From positions 62,001 through 126,000 of the forward strand of contig CADCIB010000006.1 in assembly GCA_902801375.1 (NCBI GenBank): 64,000 nt of DNA. Direction: 5' to 3'. Both the position numbers and the translations under genes were made by a program. Each line of letters starts with the position of its first letter. Position 1 is the stretch's first letter. The notes beneath the pieces were generated by a model. It did not search any database. It was not told the origin of the DNA and worked only from the letters and a program-made list of their open reading frames with translations. This document shows positions 41,945 to 50,250 of the stretch, piece after piece. This DNA is from an uncultured Prevotellaceae bacterium. GTDB lineage: Bacteria > Bacteroidota > Bacteroidia > Bacteroidales > Bacteroidaceae.

Positions 41945-43102
41945 TTACAATCCCATAGCTTCGCGAGCACCGGCATGGACGAGCTGACCGTCGATGCAAA
42001 CCAAGCTCTTGGCAATCACTTCGTCCGTACGGTCGAGGTTCATCTTACCGTCCTTCACGAGGTAGTTCACCAGGTTGTAGAGGTTGTTCGAGAACATCCA
42101 AGTGGAGCTGGTGGGCAGCAGACCCGGAATGTTCTTCACACCCATCAGCGTGACACCGTACTTCGTCTCGATGCCGCCCTTCGGGGTGAGTTCGCAGTTA
42201 CCACCCTGGTCGATGGAGATATCGACGATAACAGAGCCGCGCTTCATGCCCTTCACCATTTCCTCGGTGATGATGATCGGAGCCACCTTGCCCGGAATCA
42301 GGGCAGAGCAGAACACGATGTCCATCTCCTGGATGGTCTCTTTCAGGTTCTCGCGCTCCACAACGAGCACATCGTCCGGCAGACGCAGGGCGTAGCCACC
42401 CTCACCGACGGCGAGTTCAGCAGGCACACCAGTCTCTGTCACCTTGGCACCCAGCGAACCAGCGTTCTCTGCAGCCATCGGACGGATGTCGGCAGCGTAA
42501 GTGATGGCACCGAGGCGCTTGGCAGTAGCCAGAGCCTGCAGACCAGCCACACCCACACCGATGACCATCACCTTGGCGGGCTTGATCTGTCCCACGGCGG
42601 TGAACATCTGCGGCATGAAAGTGGTCAGGTGGTTGGCAGCCATCAGGATACCCTTGTAACCGGCACAAGTACTCATCGAGGTCAGAGCGTCGAGGTTCTG
42701 GGCACGAGAGATACGGGGGATACCGTCGAGCGTGATGGCGGTGACACCCTGAGCGGTGAGCTTCTTCACCATCTCGTGGTTCACGGGCGATGCGGGATGA
42801 ATGAAGGTGATCAGATACTGACCCTTGTGCATCATCTCCACTTCGTGCTTGCCGAGCTTCTCGTTGAACAGAGGCTCTTTCACCTTCAGAATCAGCTCAG
42901 CCTTGTCGTAAATCTCCTGCGGGTTGTCAATCATCTTGGCACCAGCCTGGATGTACTCTTCGTCGGTGTAGAGGGCGCCGTCGCCAGCACTCTTCTCAAC
43001 CAAAACCTCAAAGCCTTCTTTTACGAACTTACCTACGGTTTCCGGGGTAGCTGCTACACGAGCTTCGTCGTGCATAATCTCTTTTGGAATTCCAATAATC
43101 AT
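41945..43102 (-). CDS. pntA: NAD(P) transhydrogenase alpha subunit, soluble NAD(H)-binding part (PntA1), 385 aa
   Basis: Peripheral domain I that binds NAD(H). Starts 'IIGIPKEIMHDEARVAATPETVGKFVKEGFEVLVE'; the Rossmann motif is in 'KVMVIGVGVAGLQALATAKRLGA', and 'CSALIPGKVAPIIITEEMVKGMKRGSVIVDISIDQGGNCELT' is the alanine dehydrogenase/PntA signature 2 region. The length fits the split-alpha type, in which the membrane part is a separate gene (41537-41848). First gene of the operon; the -7 element is at 43150-43157. Confidence 0.95.
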   Translation of the reverse strand: MIIGIPKEIMHDEARVAATPETVGKFVKEGFEVLVEKSAGDGALYTDEEYIQAGAKMIDNPQEIYDKAELILKVKEPLFNEKLGKHEVEMMHKGQYLITFIHPASPVNHEMVKKLTAQGVTAITLDGIPRISRAQNLDALTSMSTCAGYKGILMAANHLTTFMPQMFTAVGQIKPAKVMVIGVGVAGLQALATAKRLGAITYAADIRPMAAENAGSLGAKVTETGVPAELAVGEGGYALRLPDDVLVVERENLKETIQEMDIVFCSALIPGKVAPIIITEEMVKGMKRGSVIVDISIDQGGNCELTPKGGIETKYGVTLMGVKNIPGLLPTSSTWMFSNNLYNLVNYLVKDGKMNLDRTDEVIAKSLVCIDGQLVHAGAREAMGL

Positions 43103-43149
43103 GATATTACTTTACTGTTTAAATAGGTTATAAAGATTGATTTCTGTTG

Positions 43150-43157
43150 CAAAAATA
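43150..43157 (-). promoter_or_regulatory. -7 promoter element of the pnt operon
   Basis: Minus-strand TATTTTTG (43157-43150), 47 bp before the pntA start. No clean -33 box. Confidence 0.5.
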
Positions 43158-43226
43158 CAGTTTTTATGCAATTCGAAAAGAACGAATAAACAAGTTTAAC
43201 ATGGAATTAACTCTCCATAACACAAA

Positions 43227-43258
43227 AAAGGCCGTTTCCAGCTTGAAAGGCTGGTTTT
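43227..43258 (-). terminator. Terminator after the MGMT-like gene
   Basis: CCAGC (43238-43242) / GCTGG (43250-43254) with flanking AAA and TTT; on the minus strand AAACGGCCTTTTTT follows. Short stem but good T-run. Confidence 0.55.
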
Positions 43259-43276
43259 TGTGCCGCCGAAGGGTTT

Positions 43277-43627
43277 TTATGGCGTGCTCATCACGTCGGT
43301 GGGTTCCCATAGGTGGCGGCTCATATCTACATGACCATTTGGCTTGAAAACGACTCCTTCGGCCAGCAGTCGTTCGCGCTGTTCTGCCCATCCGGGTGCC
43401 GTGCGTCCCACACTGTTCACCACGCGGTGGCAGGGCAGGGTTTCGGCACCTGGGGTGTAGTGCAGCGTACGGCCTACCATGCGTGCGTGGCTTGGCCATC
43501 CCGTCAGGGCGGCGATGTGGCCATAGGTGGTGACTTTTCCACGGGGTATCTGGCCGACAATGTTCATCACATCGCGGCGGAAGGTCCGCATCTCCTGAGC
43601 GGTCATCTTGTCGGGATAGTCTTTCAT
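43277..43627 (-). CDS. MGMT-family methylated-DNA cysteine methyltransferase domain protein, 116 aa
   Basis: Only the C-terminal DNA-binding/active-site domain of O6-alkylguanine-DNA alkyltransferase: 'VGQIPRGKVTTYGHIAALTGWPSHARMVGRTLHY', then 'LPCHRVVNSVGR' with the acceptor cysteine C66 intact. This separates it from alkyltransferase-like proteins, where Cys is replaced by Trp. The short form (~110 aa) is common and may be an active repair enzyme or a helper to nucleotide excision repair. Start at the ATG at 43627; the longer frame begins at TTG. Confidence 0.85.
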   Translation of the reverse strand: MKDYPDKMTAQEMRTFRRDVMNIVGQIPRGKVTTYGHIAALTGWPSHARMVGRTLHYTPGAETLPCHRVVNSVGRTAPGWAEQRERLLAEGVVFKPNGHVDMSRHLWEPTDVMSTP

Positions 43628-43787
43628 CTTCAACGAGTTGTCATTGTTTCAAGGATTACCGTCGGCAAAGTTACCACTTTTTTTTCAATGGGCAATCAAA
43701 AGAAAGAAAAAAGCGACTCGCACTGCCAAAAATGTTAAAGTATATAAAAGTTTATATTTATAATAAGGTGTATGCAAAAGATTTGTC

Positions 43788-43795
43788 TACTTTTG
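43788..43795 (+). promoter_or_regulatory. -7 promoter element of topA
   Basis: TACTTTTG, 74 bp before the topA start. It lies inside the longest open frame, which argues for the shorter start. Confidence 0.55.
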
Positions 43796-43869
43796 CAGAC
43801 CCAAACGCGAAAATATCGTCATGGACCATTTGTGTTCATGATCTTCAAGAAATAACAAAACAGATAAAG

Positions 43870-46185
43870 ATGCAGAAAAATCTTGTTATCGTAGAGAGTC
43901 CTGCCAAGGCCAAGACCATAGAGAAATTTTTGGGCAAGGACTTCAAGGTAATGTCAAGCTACGGTCATATCCGTGACCTGAAGAAGAAGGAAATCAGTAT
44001 CGATACGGACACGCTCGAACCCGATTATGAGGTTCCCGAAGACAAGCGCAAACTGGTGAACGAGTTGAAAAACCAGGTCGCCAAATCAGAGACGGTGTGG
44101 CTGGCAAGCGATGAAGACCGCGAAGGAGAAGCCATCTCGTGGCATTTGTGTGAAGTGCTCGGTTTGGACGAGAAGAGCACCAACCGCATTGTGTTCCACG
44201 AAATCACCAAGCCGGCCATCATGGCCGCCATCGAGTCGCCACGCCACTTGGACATGAATATGGTGGATGCGCAGCAGGCTCGCCGTGTGCTCGACCGCCT
44301 GGTGGGCTTCAAGCTCTCACCGGTGCTCTGGCGTAAGGTGAAACCCGCTCTGTCGGCAGGACGTGTGCAGAGCGTCGTTGTCAGACTTGTCGTCGAACGC
44401 GAGCGTGAGATACAGTCGTTCAAGAGCGAACCTTACTATCGTGTGAACGCTGTCTTCGGACTGACCAATGCCGACGGTTCGCAAAGCGAGGTGAAAGCCG
44501 AATTGGATACACGTTTCAAAACCCACGATGAGGTGCTTGCCTTCTTGGAGCAGTGCAAGGCTGCTGAGTTTGTGGTTTCCGATGTGCAGAAAAAGGCCAT
44601 GAAACGCACTCCTGCACCGCCTTTCACCACTTCCACGCTGCAGCAGGAGGCCGCCCGTAAGTTAGGGTTCACCGTCAGCCAGACCATGATGGTGGCGCAA
44701 CGGCTCTATGAGAGCGGACAGATCACATACATGCGTACCGACTCCGTAAACCTCTCTGGTCTGTGCATCAATGCCAGCAAGGAAGAGATTGTCAAGACCT
44801 ACGGCAGTGAGTACAGCAAACCGCGCAATTATCAAACCCATTCGAAAGGTGCCCAGGAGGCTCACGAAGCCATCCGTCCCACCTATATAGAGCGAACTCG
44901 CATTGAGGGAACGCTGCAGGAACGCCGTCTCTACGAACTGATTTGGAAACGCACGGTGGCCAGTCAGATGGCTGATGCCCAGATGGAGAAGACCACGGTG
45001 ACCATCGATGTCATGTGTCCCAACGCTTCACCATCGACGCTCACCCCCAAATTCATCGCAACGGGTGAAGTCATCACTTTCGACGGTTTCCTGAAAGTCT
45101 ATCACGAGTCGAAAGACGAAGACGAAAATAACCAGGAAGAACTTCACGTACTGCCCAAGATGAATGGCGGTGAGGTGTTGCAGCGGCGTGAGATCACGGC
45201 CACGGAGCGCTTCACCCAGGGCCCCGTCCGCTTTACCGAGGGTTCTCTTGTTCGTAAGATGGAGGAACTTGGCATTGGGCGCCCTTCTACTTATACTCCT
45301 ACCATCACCACCATCCAGCAGCGCGAATATGTGCAGAAAGGTGACAAGGCAGGCACGCAACGCGAATACACTGTTGACACGCTTCAAGGATTGAAGCTGA
45401 CCACCAAAACGCGCAAAGAGATGGTAGGCAGCGACAAGGGAAAGCTGTTGCCCACCGATATCGGTATCGTGGTGAACGATTTCCTGATTCGCCATTTCCC
45501 CACCATCATGGACTATAACTTCACGGCCAACGTGGAAACGCAGTTCGACGAAATCGCTGCCGGCAAGGAGAATTGGACCGGCATGATTCGCGAATTCTAT
45601 AATAAGTTCGACCCCGTCGTGGAGCACACCATCGCCACCCGCGAGGAGCATAAGGCCGGCGAACGCCTGTTGGGCAACGATCCCGCAACGGGCAAGCCTG
45701 TGTGTGTGAAGATCGGCCGCTTCGGACCCGTGGCGCAGATAGGCACCGCTGAGGATAAGACGAAACCGCGTTTTGCCCAGCTGCCCGCCCATCTGAGCAT
45801 CGAGACCATCACCCTCGAGGAGGCTCTGGATTTGTTCCAGCTGCCCCGCACGCTCGGACAGTATGAAGGCAGCGACGTGGTGGTAGGCACCGGACGCTTC
45901 GGACCGTATGTCGTCCACCAGAAGAAATATGCTTCCCTGCCCAAGGACTGCGACCCGCTGAGCATTCAGCTCGACGAGGCCATCGCCCTCATCAATAGCA
46001 AACGTGAGCAAGAGGAGCGTACCCACCTGAAGAAGTTCGAGGAAGACGACAAACTGGAGATCCGCACCGGACGCTTCGGACCCTATCTCACCTACGATGG
46101 CAAGAACTACCGACTGCCTAAGTCCGTGCATGCCAAGGCCGCCACAATGACCTACGAAGAGTGCATGGCCTATATCAAGAAGTAA
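43870..46185 (+). CDS. topA: DNA topoisomerase I, 771 aa
   Basis: Type IA enzyme that relaxes negative supercoils. The start at 43870 gives 'MQKNLVIVESPAKAKTIEKFLG', the usual Toprim beginning; the frame upstream is not coding. The metal site is 'WLASDEDREGEAISWHL', the catalytic tyrosine is in 'SGQITYMRTDSVNLS', and 'RLVGFKLSPVLWRKVKPALSAGRVQSVVVRL' is family-typical. The C-terminus has no Zn-finger Cys clusters; instead 'GRFGPVAQIG', 'GRFGPYVVHQ' and 'GRFGPYLTYD' repeats follow, the Bacteroidetes/Chlamydia type end. aroK starts 3 bp after the stop. Confidence 0.95.
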   Translation: MQKNLVIVESPAKAKTIEKFLGKDFKVMSSYGHIRDLKKKEISIDTDTLEPDYEVPEDKRKLVNELKNQVAKSETVWLASDEDREGEAISWHLCEVLGLDEKSTNRIVFHEITKPAIMAAIESPRHLDMNMVDAQQARRVLDRLVGFKLSPVLWRKVKPALSAGRVQSVVVRLVVEREREIQSFKSEPYYRVNAVFGLTNADGSQSEVKAELDTRFKTHDEVLAFLEQCKAAEFVVSDVQKKAMKRTPAPPFTTSTLQQEAARKLGFTVSQTMMVAQRLYESGQITYMRTDSVNLSGLCINASKEEIVKTYGSEYSKPRNYQTHSKGAQEAHEAIRPTYIERTRIEGTLQERRLYELIWKRTVASQMADAQMEKTTVTIDVMCPNASPSTLTPKFIATGEVITFDGFLKVYHESKDEDENNQEELHVLPKMNGGEVLQRREITATERFTQGPVRFTEGSLVRKMEELGIGRPSTYTPTITTIQQREYVQKGDKAGTQREYTVDTLQGLKLTTKTRKEMVGSDKGKLLPTDIGIVVNDFLIRHFPTIMDYNFTANVETQFDEIAAGKENWTGMIREFYNKFDPVVEHTIATREEHKAGERLLGNDPATGKPVCVKIGRFGPVAQIGTAEDKTKPRFAQLPAHLSIETITLEEALDLFQLPRTLGQYEGSDVVVGTGRFGPYVVHQKKYASLPKDCDPLSIQLDEAIALINSKREQEERTHLKKFEEDDKLEIRTGRFGPYLTYDGKNYRLPKSVHAKAATMTYEECMAYIKK

Positions 46186-46188
46186 ACT

Positions 46189-46719
46189 ATGGCGCAGCGC
46201 ATCATCCTCATCGGCTACATGGGAGCAGGCAAGACCACCGTGGGCCATGCCCTCTCGAAACTGACGGGCATGCCCTTCTACGACCTCGACTGGTACATAG
46301 AAACCCGCATGCACCGCAAGGTGCCGCAGCTCTTTGCCGAGTGGGGTGAGGAGAAGTTCCGCCAGATGGAGCACAATATGCTCCACGAGGTGGCAGAGTT
46401 CGACCAGGTCATCCTCAGCTGCGGTGGGGGGACGCCCTGTTTCTTCGACAACATGGACTATATGAACCAGCAGGGGGAGACCATCTACCTGAAGGCTTCG
46501 CCCGAAGTGCTCTATGGCCATCTGCGCGTAGCCCGGGTGGAACGTCCCCTGCTCCAGAACATGACTGCCGAGGAGATGCAGGAGCACATCCGCCAGCAAC
46601 TCGCCTCGCGCGAGCATTATTATGAGAAAGCCAAACACATCGTGGACGTCAATCAGCAGACCGACTTCGCTCACATCAAGGTGACGGTGGACATCATCCG
46701 CAAGCAGTTGGGCATTTGA
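46189..46719 (+). CDS. aroK: Shikimate kinase, 176 aa
   Basis: Phosphorylates shikimate in aromatic amino acid synthesis. P-loop 'GYMGAGKTTVG' (9-19), shikimate-binding 'FYDLDWYIETRM', 'FAEWGEEKFRQMEHNML' and 'VILSCGGGTPCF', and the lid region 'RVERPLLQ'. Normal length. Only 3 bp separate it from topA, so they are probably co-transcribed; speA follows after 33 bp. Confidence 0.95.
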   Translation: MAQRIILIGYMGAGKTTVGHALSKLTGMPFYDLDWYIETRMHRKVPQLFAEWGEEKFRQMEHNMLHEVAEFDQVILSCGGGTPCFFDNMDYMNQQGETIYLKASPEVLYGHLRVARVERPLLQNMTAEEMQEHIRQQLASREHYYEKAKHIVDVNQQTDFAHIKVTVDIIRKQLGI

Positions 46720-46752
46720 TTTTTAAATGAATGAAAACAGACGATAACAATC

Positions 46753-48645
46753 ATGAAGAAGTGGACCATTGAAGACTCGAGGGAGCTTTACAACATCAAC
46801 GGATGGGGTACCTCCTATTTCGGCGTGAACGACAAGGGTAATGTCTACGTCACGCCCTGTAAGGACGATGTGCAGATTGACCTGCGCGAAGTGATGGACG
46901 AGCTGTCGTTGCGCGACGTAGACGCACCGGTGTTGCTGCGGTTCCCTGACATCCTGGACAACCGCATTGAGCGCACATGGAGCTGTTTCAAGAAAGCCAG
47001 CGAGGAATACGAATACAAGGGCGAGAACTATGTGGTCTACCCCATCAAGGTGAACCAGATGCAACCCGTGGTCGAGGAGATTATCTCGCACGGACGGAAG
47101 TTCAACCTCGGACTGGAGGCTGGTTCGAAGCCTGAGCTCCATGCCGTCATTGCTATGCAGTGTCAGAGCGACTCCATCATCATCTGCAATGGCTACAAAG
47201 ACCAAAGTTACATTGAACTGGCCCTGCTGGCTCAGAAGATGGGCAAGCGCATCTTCATCGTAGTGGAGAAGATGAACGAACTGGAGACCATCGCGCGCGC
47301 TGCTAAGAAGATGAACGTACGCCCGTGGCTGGGCATCCGCATCAAACTGGCCTCTTCCGGCAGCGGAAAATGGGAAGAGAGCGGAGGCGATGCCTCGAAA
47401 TTCGGACTGACCAGTGCCGAGCTGCTCGAAGCCCTGACGCTGCTTGAGAAGAAGGAGATGCTCGACTGCCTGAAGCTCATCCACTTCCACATTGGTTCGC
47501 AGATTACGAAGATACGCCGCATACAGACCGCCCTGCGCGAGGCGTCGCAGTTCTACATCCAACTGCATAAGATGGGCGTCAACGTGGAGTTCGTCGACTG
47601 CGGGGGCGGACTGGGTGTCGACTACGACGGCACACGCTCGCCCTCCAGCGAGAGCTCCGTGAACTACTCCATCCAGGAATACGTCAACGACTGTATCTAC
47701 ACCTTCGTTGATGCTGCCAACAAGAACGGTCTGCCTCATCCCAACATCATCACTGAGAGTGGACGCTCGCTGGCTGCCCACCATTCAGTGCTGGTCATCG
47801 ATGTGCTGGAGACTGCCTCCCTGCCCGAGATGCCCGAGGAGTTCGAACCCGATGAGAACTCTCACCAGTTGGTGAAAGACCTCTATGAGATCTGGGACAA
47901 TCTCTCGCCACGCAATGTCCTTGAGGATTGGCACGATGCCGAACAGATACGCGAGGAAGTGCTCGACTTGTTCTCCCATGGCATCGTAGACTTGAAGACG
48001 AGGGCCGAGATCGAAGCCATGTATTGGAGTGTGTGCCATGAGATCAATGCTTTAGCCAAAAACCTGAAGCACATTCCTGAGGAGCTGATGAACATCGACA
48101 AACTCTTGGCCGACAAGTATTTCTGCAACTTCTCGCTCTTCCAGAGTCTTTCCGACTCGTGGGCCATCGACCAACTCTTCCCCATCGTACCCATTCAGCG
48201 ACTCAACGAACGGCCCACCCGCAATGCCACCCTGCAGGACATCACCTGCGACTCTGACGGTAAGATTGCCAACTTTGTGACCAACCGCCACAACTCCCAC
48301 TCGCTGCCGGTTCATGCTCTGAAGAAAAACGAGCGCTATTACCTCGGCGTGTTCCTCGTGGGTGCCTATCAGGAGATTCTTGGCGATATGCACAACCTCT
48401 TTGGCGATACCAATGCCGTACATATTTCAGTGAAGGATGACCATTATCATATCGACCAGATTATCGATGGCGAGACGGTGGAGGAGGTGCTCGAATACGT
48501 GCAGTACAATCCCAAGAAACTGGTGCGCCAGTTGGAGACATGGGTGGCCAAGAGCGTGAAACAAGGCCGTATCTCGCTCGAGGAGGGCAAGGAGTTCCTC
48601 AGCAACTATCGCTCCGGACTCTATGGCTATACCTATTTAGAGTAG
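46753..48645 (+). CDS. speA: Biosynthetic arginine decarboxylase, 630 aa
   Basis: PLP enzyme of fold type III that makes agmatine, the first step to spermidine in many Bacteroidales. PLP lysine K99 in 'ENYVVYPIKVNQMQPVV'; 'NLGLEAGSKPELHAVIAMQ', 'LIHFHIGSQI', 'VDCGGGLGVDYDGT' and 'IITESGRSLAAHHSVLV' are the SpeA barrel blocks. Length agrees with E. coli SpeA (658 aa). Probably third in the topA-aroK-speA run. Confidence 0.95.
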   Translation: MKKWTIEDSRELYNINGWGTSYFGVNDKGNVYVTPCKDDVQIDLREVMDELSLRDVDAPVLLRFPDILDNRIERTWSCFKKASEEYEYKGENYVVYPIKVNQMQPVVEEIISHGRKFNLGLEAGSKPELHAVIAMQCQSDSIIICNGYKDQSYIELALLAQKMGKRIFIVVEKMNELETIARAAKKMNVRPWLGIRIKLASSGSGKWEESGGDASKFGLTSAELLEALTLLEKKEMLDCLKLIHFHIGSQITKIRRIQTALREASQFYIQLHKMGVNVEFVDCGGGLGVDYDGTRSPSSESSVNYSIQEYVNDCIYTFVDAANKNGLPHPNIITESGRSLAAHHSVLVIDVLETASLPEMPEEFEPDENSHQLVKDLYEIWDNLSPRNVLEDWHDAEQIREEVLDLFSHGIVDLKTRAEIEAMYWSVCHEINALAKNLKHIPEELMNIDKLLADKYFCNFSLFQSLSDSWAIDQLFPIVPIQRLNERPTRNATLQDITCDSDGKIANFVTNRHNSHSLPVHALKKNERYYLGVFLVGAYQEILGDMHNLFGDTNAVHISVKDDHYHIDQIIDGETVEEVLEYVQYNPKKLVRQLETWVAKSVKQGRISLEEGKEFLSNYRSGLYGYTYLE

Positions 48646-48682
48646 TAAAAACAATCCAAAAACTCAAATTAATGTTAAAACG

Positions 48683-48708
48683 CTGGCGGATGCTGTAACA
48701 TTCGCCAG
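48683..48708 (+). terminator. Hairpin between speA and the sigma factor gene
   Basis: CTGGCGGATG / CATTCGCCAG (one G-U) with a 6-nt loop, no T-run after it. It may end the speA transcript or shape the 5' end of the sigma factor mRNA. Confidence 0.5.
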
Positions 48709-48722
48709 TGTTGAATCGTCGT

Positions 48723-49286
48723 ATGAATAGCGTGCAACCAAAAGTCATCAGTTTCCGAGGCGATATTCTGCCGCTCAAAAACGCGCTTTACCGCCTCGCA
48801 CTGCGCATCACCCTCAGCCATGAGGATGCCGAGGATGTTGTGCAGGACACAATGCTGAAGCTTTGGAACAAACGCGAGCAATGGCCGCAGATAGAAAATA
48901 TCGAGGCTTTTGCGATGACCGTCTGCCGCAACATCGCTCTCGACAAACTGAAGAATGCCCATCAGGCAAACATCTCGTTGGAGGAAAAGGGAGAGTACAA
49001 AGGGCAGGAAGAAATGGCTGCCGCAGCCTGGATGCCCGTGTCGGCACAACAGAATCCCTACCAGCAGACGGCTGAGCGCGACGGACTGGACATGGCAAGG
49101 CGCATCATCAACAGCCTGCCCGAAAAGCAAAGAAGCTGCATGCAGCTACGCGACATCGAGGGGAAAAGCTACAAGGAGATAGCCGCCATCCTCGAAATCT
49201 CTGAAGAACAGGTGAAGGTGAACATCTACCGAGCCCGTCAAACCGTAAAACAGAAATACCAAGAATTCCAAGAATATGGACTATAA
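48723..49286 (+). CDS. ECF-type RNA polymerase sigma factor, 187 aa
   Basis: Sigma-70 region 2 at ~10-80 ('LYRLALRITLSHEDAEDVVQDTMLKLWNKREQW', 'AFAMTVCRNIALDKL') and region 4 near the end ('LPEKQRSCMQLRDIEGKSYKEIAAILEISEEQVKVNIYRARQTVKQ'). This is an extracytoplasmic-function sigma factor. Start placed at the ATG at 48723; the longer frame uses GTG inside the hairpin. It overlaps the next gene by 11 bp, the usual arrangement with a cognate anti-sigma or regulator gene. Confidence 0.9.
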   Translation: MNSVQPKVISFRGDILPLKNALYRLALRITLSHEDAEDVVQDTMLKLWNKREQWPQIENIEAFAMTVCRNIALDKLKNAHQANISLEEKGEYKGQEEMAAAAWMPVSAQQNPYQQTAERDGLDMARRIINSLPEKQRSCMQLRDIEGKSYKEIAAILEISEEQVKVNIYRARQTVKQKYQEFQEYGL

Positions 49287-49764
49287 GTACATTGAACAAC
49301 TGTTGGAAAGCTACTGGCAATGCGAGACATCGTTAGAGGAGGAGCAGATCCTCCGCACGTTCTTCTCGCAGAAGGAGGTGCCGGTGTCGCTCCTGCGTTA
49401 TCGCGACCTCTTCGCCTACCAACAGGACGAGAAGCAGGCCGACACGCTCGACGACGACTTCGACCGCCGCATCTTGGAAATGACAGGCTCTGCCACACCC
49501 GTCAAGGCGCGTACCATCAGTCTGACACAGCGCCTGAAACCCCTCTTCAAGGCAGCGGCCATCGTGGCCATCATCCTCACCTTGGGCAATGCCGCGCAGG
49601 TGGCTTTCAACAAAGACCTGCCAGACGATGCCGTGGAGATGGCAGGCGTCCAGCAGCCGCAGGAAGGACCGAAGGTAGCCATGGGCGACACCCTGCGCAT
49701 CGACACCCTGCAGGCTAACATGCAACCCGTGGCCGTTACACCCACAGACAAGGGACTGGAGTAG
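49276..49764 (+). CDS. Single-pass membrane protein, probable anti-sigma factor, 162 aa
   Basis: The N-terminal ~90 residues are acidic/helical ('YIEQLLESYWQCETSLEEEQILRTFFSQKEVP'), resembling the cytosolic part of small Bacteroidetes regulators paired with ECF sigma factors. One membrane helix follows ('AAAIVAIILTLGNAAQVAF', ~93-112), then a short periplasmic tail. The 11-bp overlap with the sigma gene suggests coupled translation and an anti-sigma role; no zinc-binding HxxxCxxC motif is present, so the call is contextual. Terminator at 49892. Confidence 0.65.
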   Translation: MDYKYIEQLLESYWQCETSLEEEQILRTFFSQKEVPVSLLRYRDLFAYQQDEKQADTLDDDFDRRILEMTGSATPVKARTISLTQRLKPLFKAAAIVAIILTLGNAAQVAFNKDLPDDAVEMAGVQQPQEGPKVAMGDTLRIDTLQANMQPVAVTPTDKGLE

Positions 49765-49891
49765 CCGAGATTCATTCTCACATAACACGAAATATATTTC
49801 TATGCTTTCTCTATAAAATCATGTTATTAAAACACACCAAATGAAGCTGTGAAGTTTCAATTCTCTCAATTTTTACACACACAAAATTGAA

Positions 49892-49927
49892 TGCGCTGTC
49901 CTCCACCAAGGGCAGCGCACTTTTTTG
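49892..49927 (+). terminator. Terminator of the sigma/anti-sigma pair
   Basis: TGCGCTG (49892-49898) pairs with CAGCGCA (49913-49919), extended by CC/GG, followed by TTTTTT. 128 bp after the stop codon. Confidence 0.8.
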
Positions 49928-49938
49928 TTACTCCTTCT

Positions 49939-50250
49939 CTGTTTCCTCTGTTCTTCTGTCTTCTTCTTATGTTCTTTTGTTACTCTGTCTTATTGTCTGT
50001 TTCCTCTGTTCTTCTGTCTTCTTCTTATGTTCTTCTGTTACTCTGTCTTATTGTCTGTTTCCTCTGTTATTCTGTCTTCTTCTTATGTTCTTTTGTTACT
50101 CTGTCTTATCATCTGTTCCATCTGTTATTCTGTCTTCTTCTGTTCTTCTGTTACTCTGTCTTATTGTCTGTTTCCTCTGTTCTTCTGTCTTGTTCTTATG
50201 TTCTTTTGTTACTCTGTCTTATCATCTGTTCCATCTGTTATTCTGTCTTA
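49939..50250. repeat. 58-bp tandem repeat, six copies, pyrimidine-rich
   Basis: Units begin CTGTTTCCTCTGTT or CTGTTCCATCTGTT at 49939, 49997, 50055, 50113, 50168 and 50226: periods 58, 58, 58, 55, 58. All plus-strand frames are low-complexity Ser/Leu/Cys/Phe strings and are not genes. The last copy runs into the 3' end of the capA-like gene. The gap 49765-50237 holds only this array and the terminator. Confidence 0.9.

Noticed and set aside
41975-43126. 383-codon plus-strand frame opposite pntA
   Set aside because: Antisense shadow; composition dominated by His, Val and Asp from reverse-complemented codons.
43732-43869. Upstream extension of topA
   Set aside because: It contains the -7 promoter element and is A/T-rich; the Toprim domain begins directly at the ATG at 43870.
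45028-46674. 548-codon minus-strand frame opposite topA and aroK
   Set aside because: It lies antisense to two unmistakable genes, has no motif or signal, and its His/Leu/Val-rich composition is what the reverse strand of high-GC3 coding sequence produces.
46723-47784. 353-codon minus-strand frame opposite speA
   Set aside because: Antisense shadow of SpeA, whose catalytic motifs are intact.
49939-50250. Possible CRISPR array
   Set aside because: Units are contiguous with no unique spacers, the period is the whole repeat, and no cas genes are in the window.
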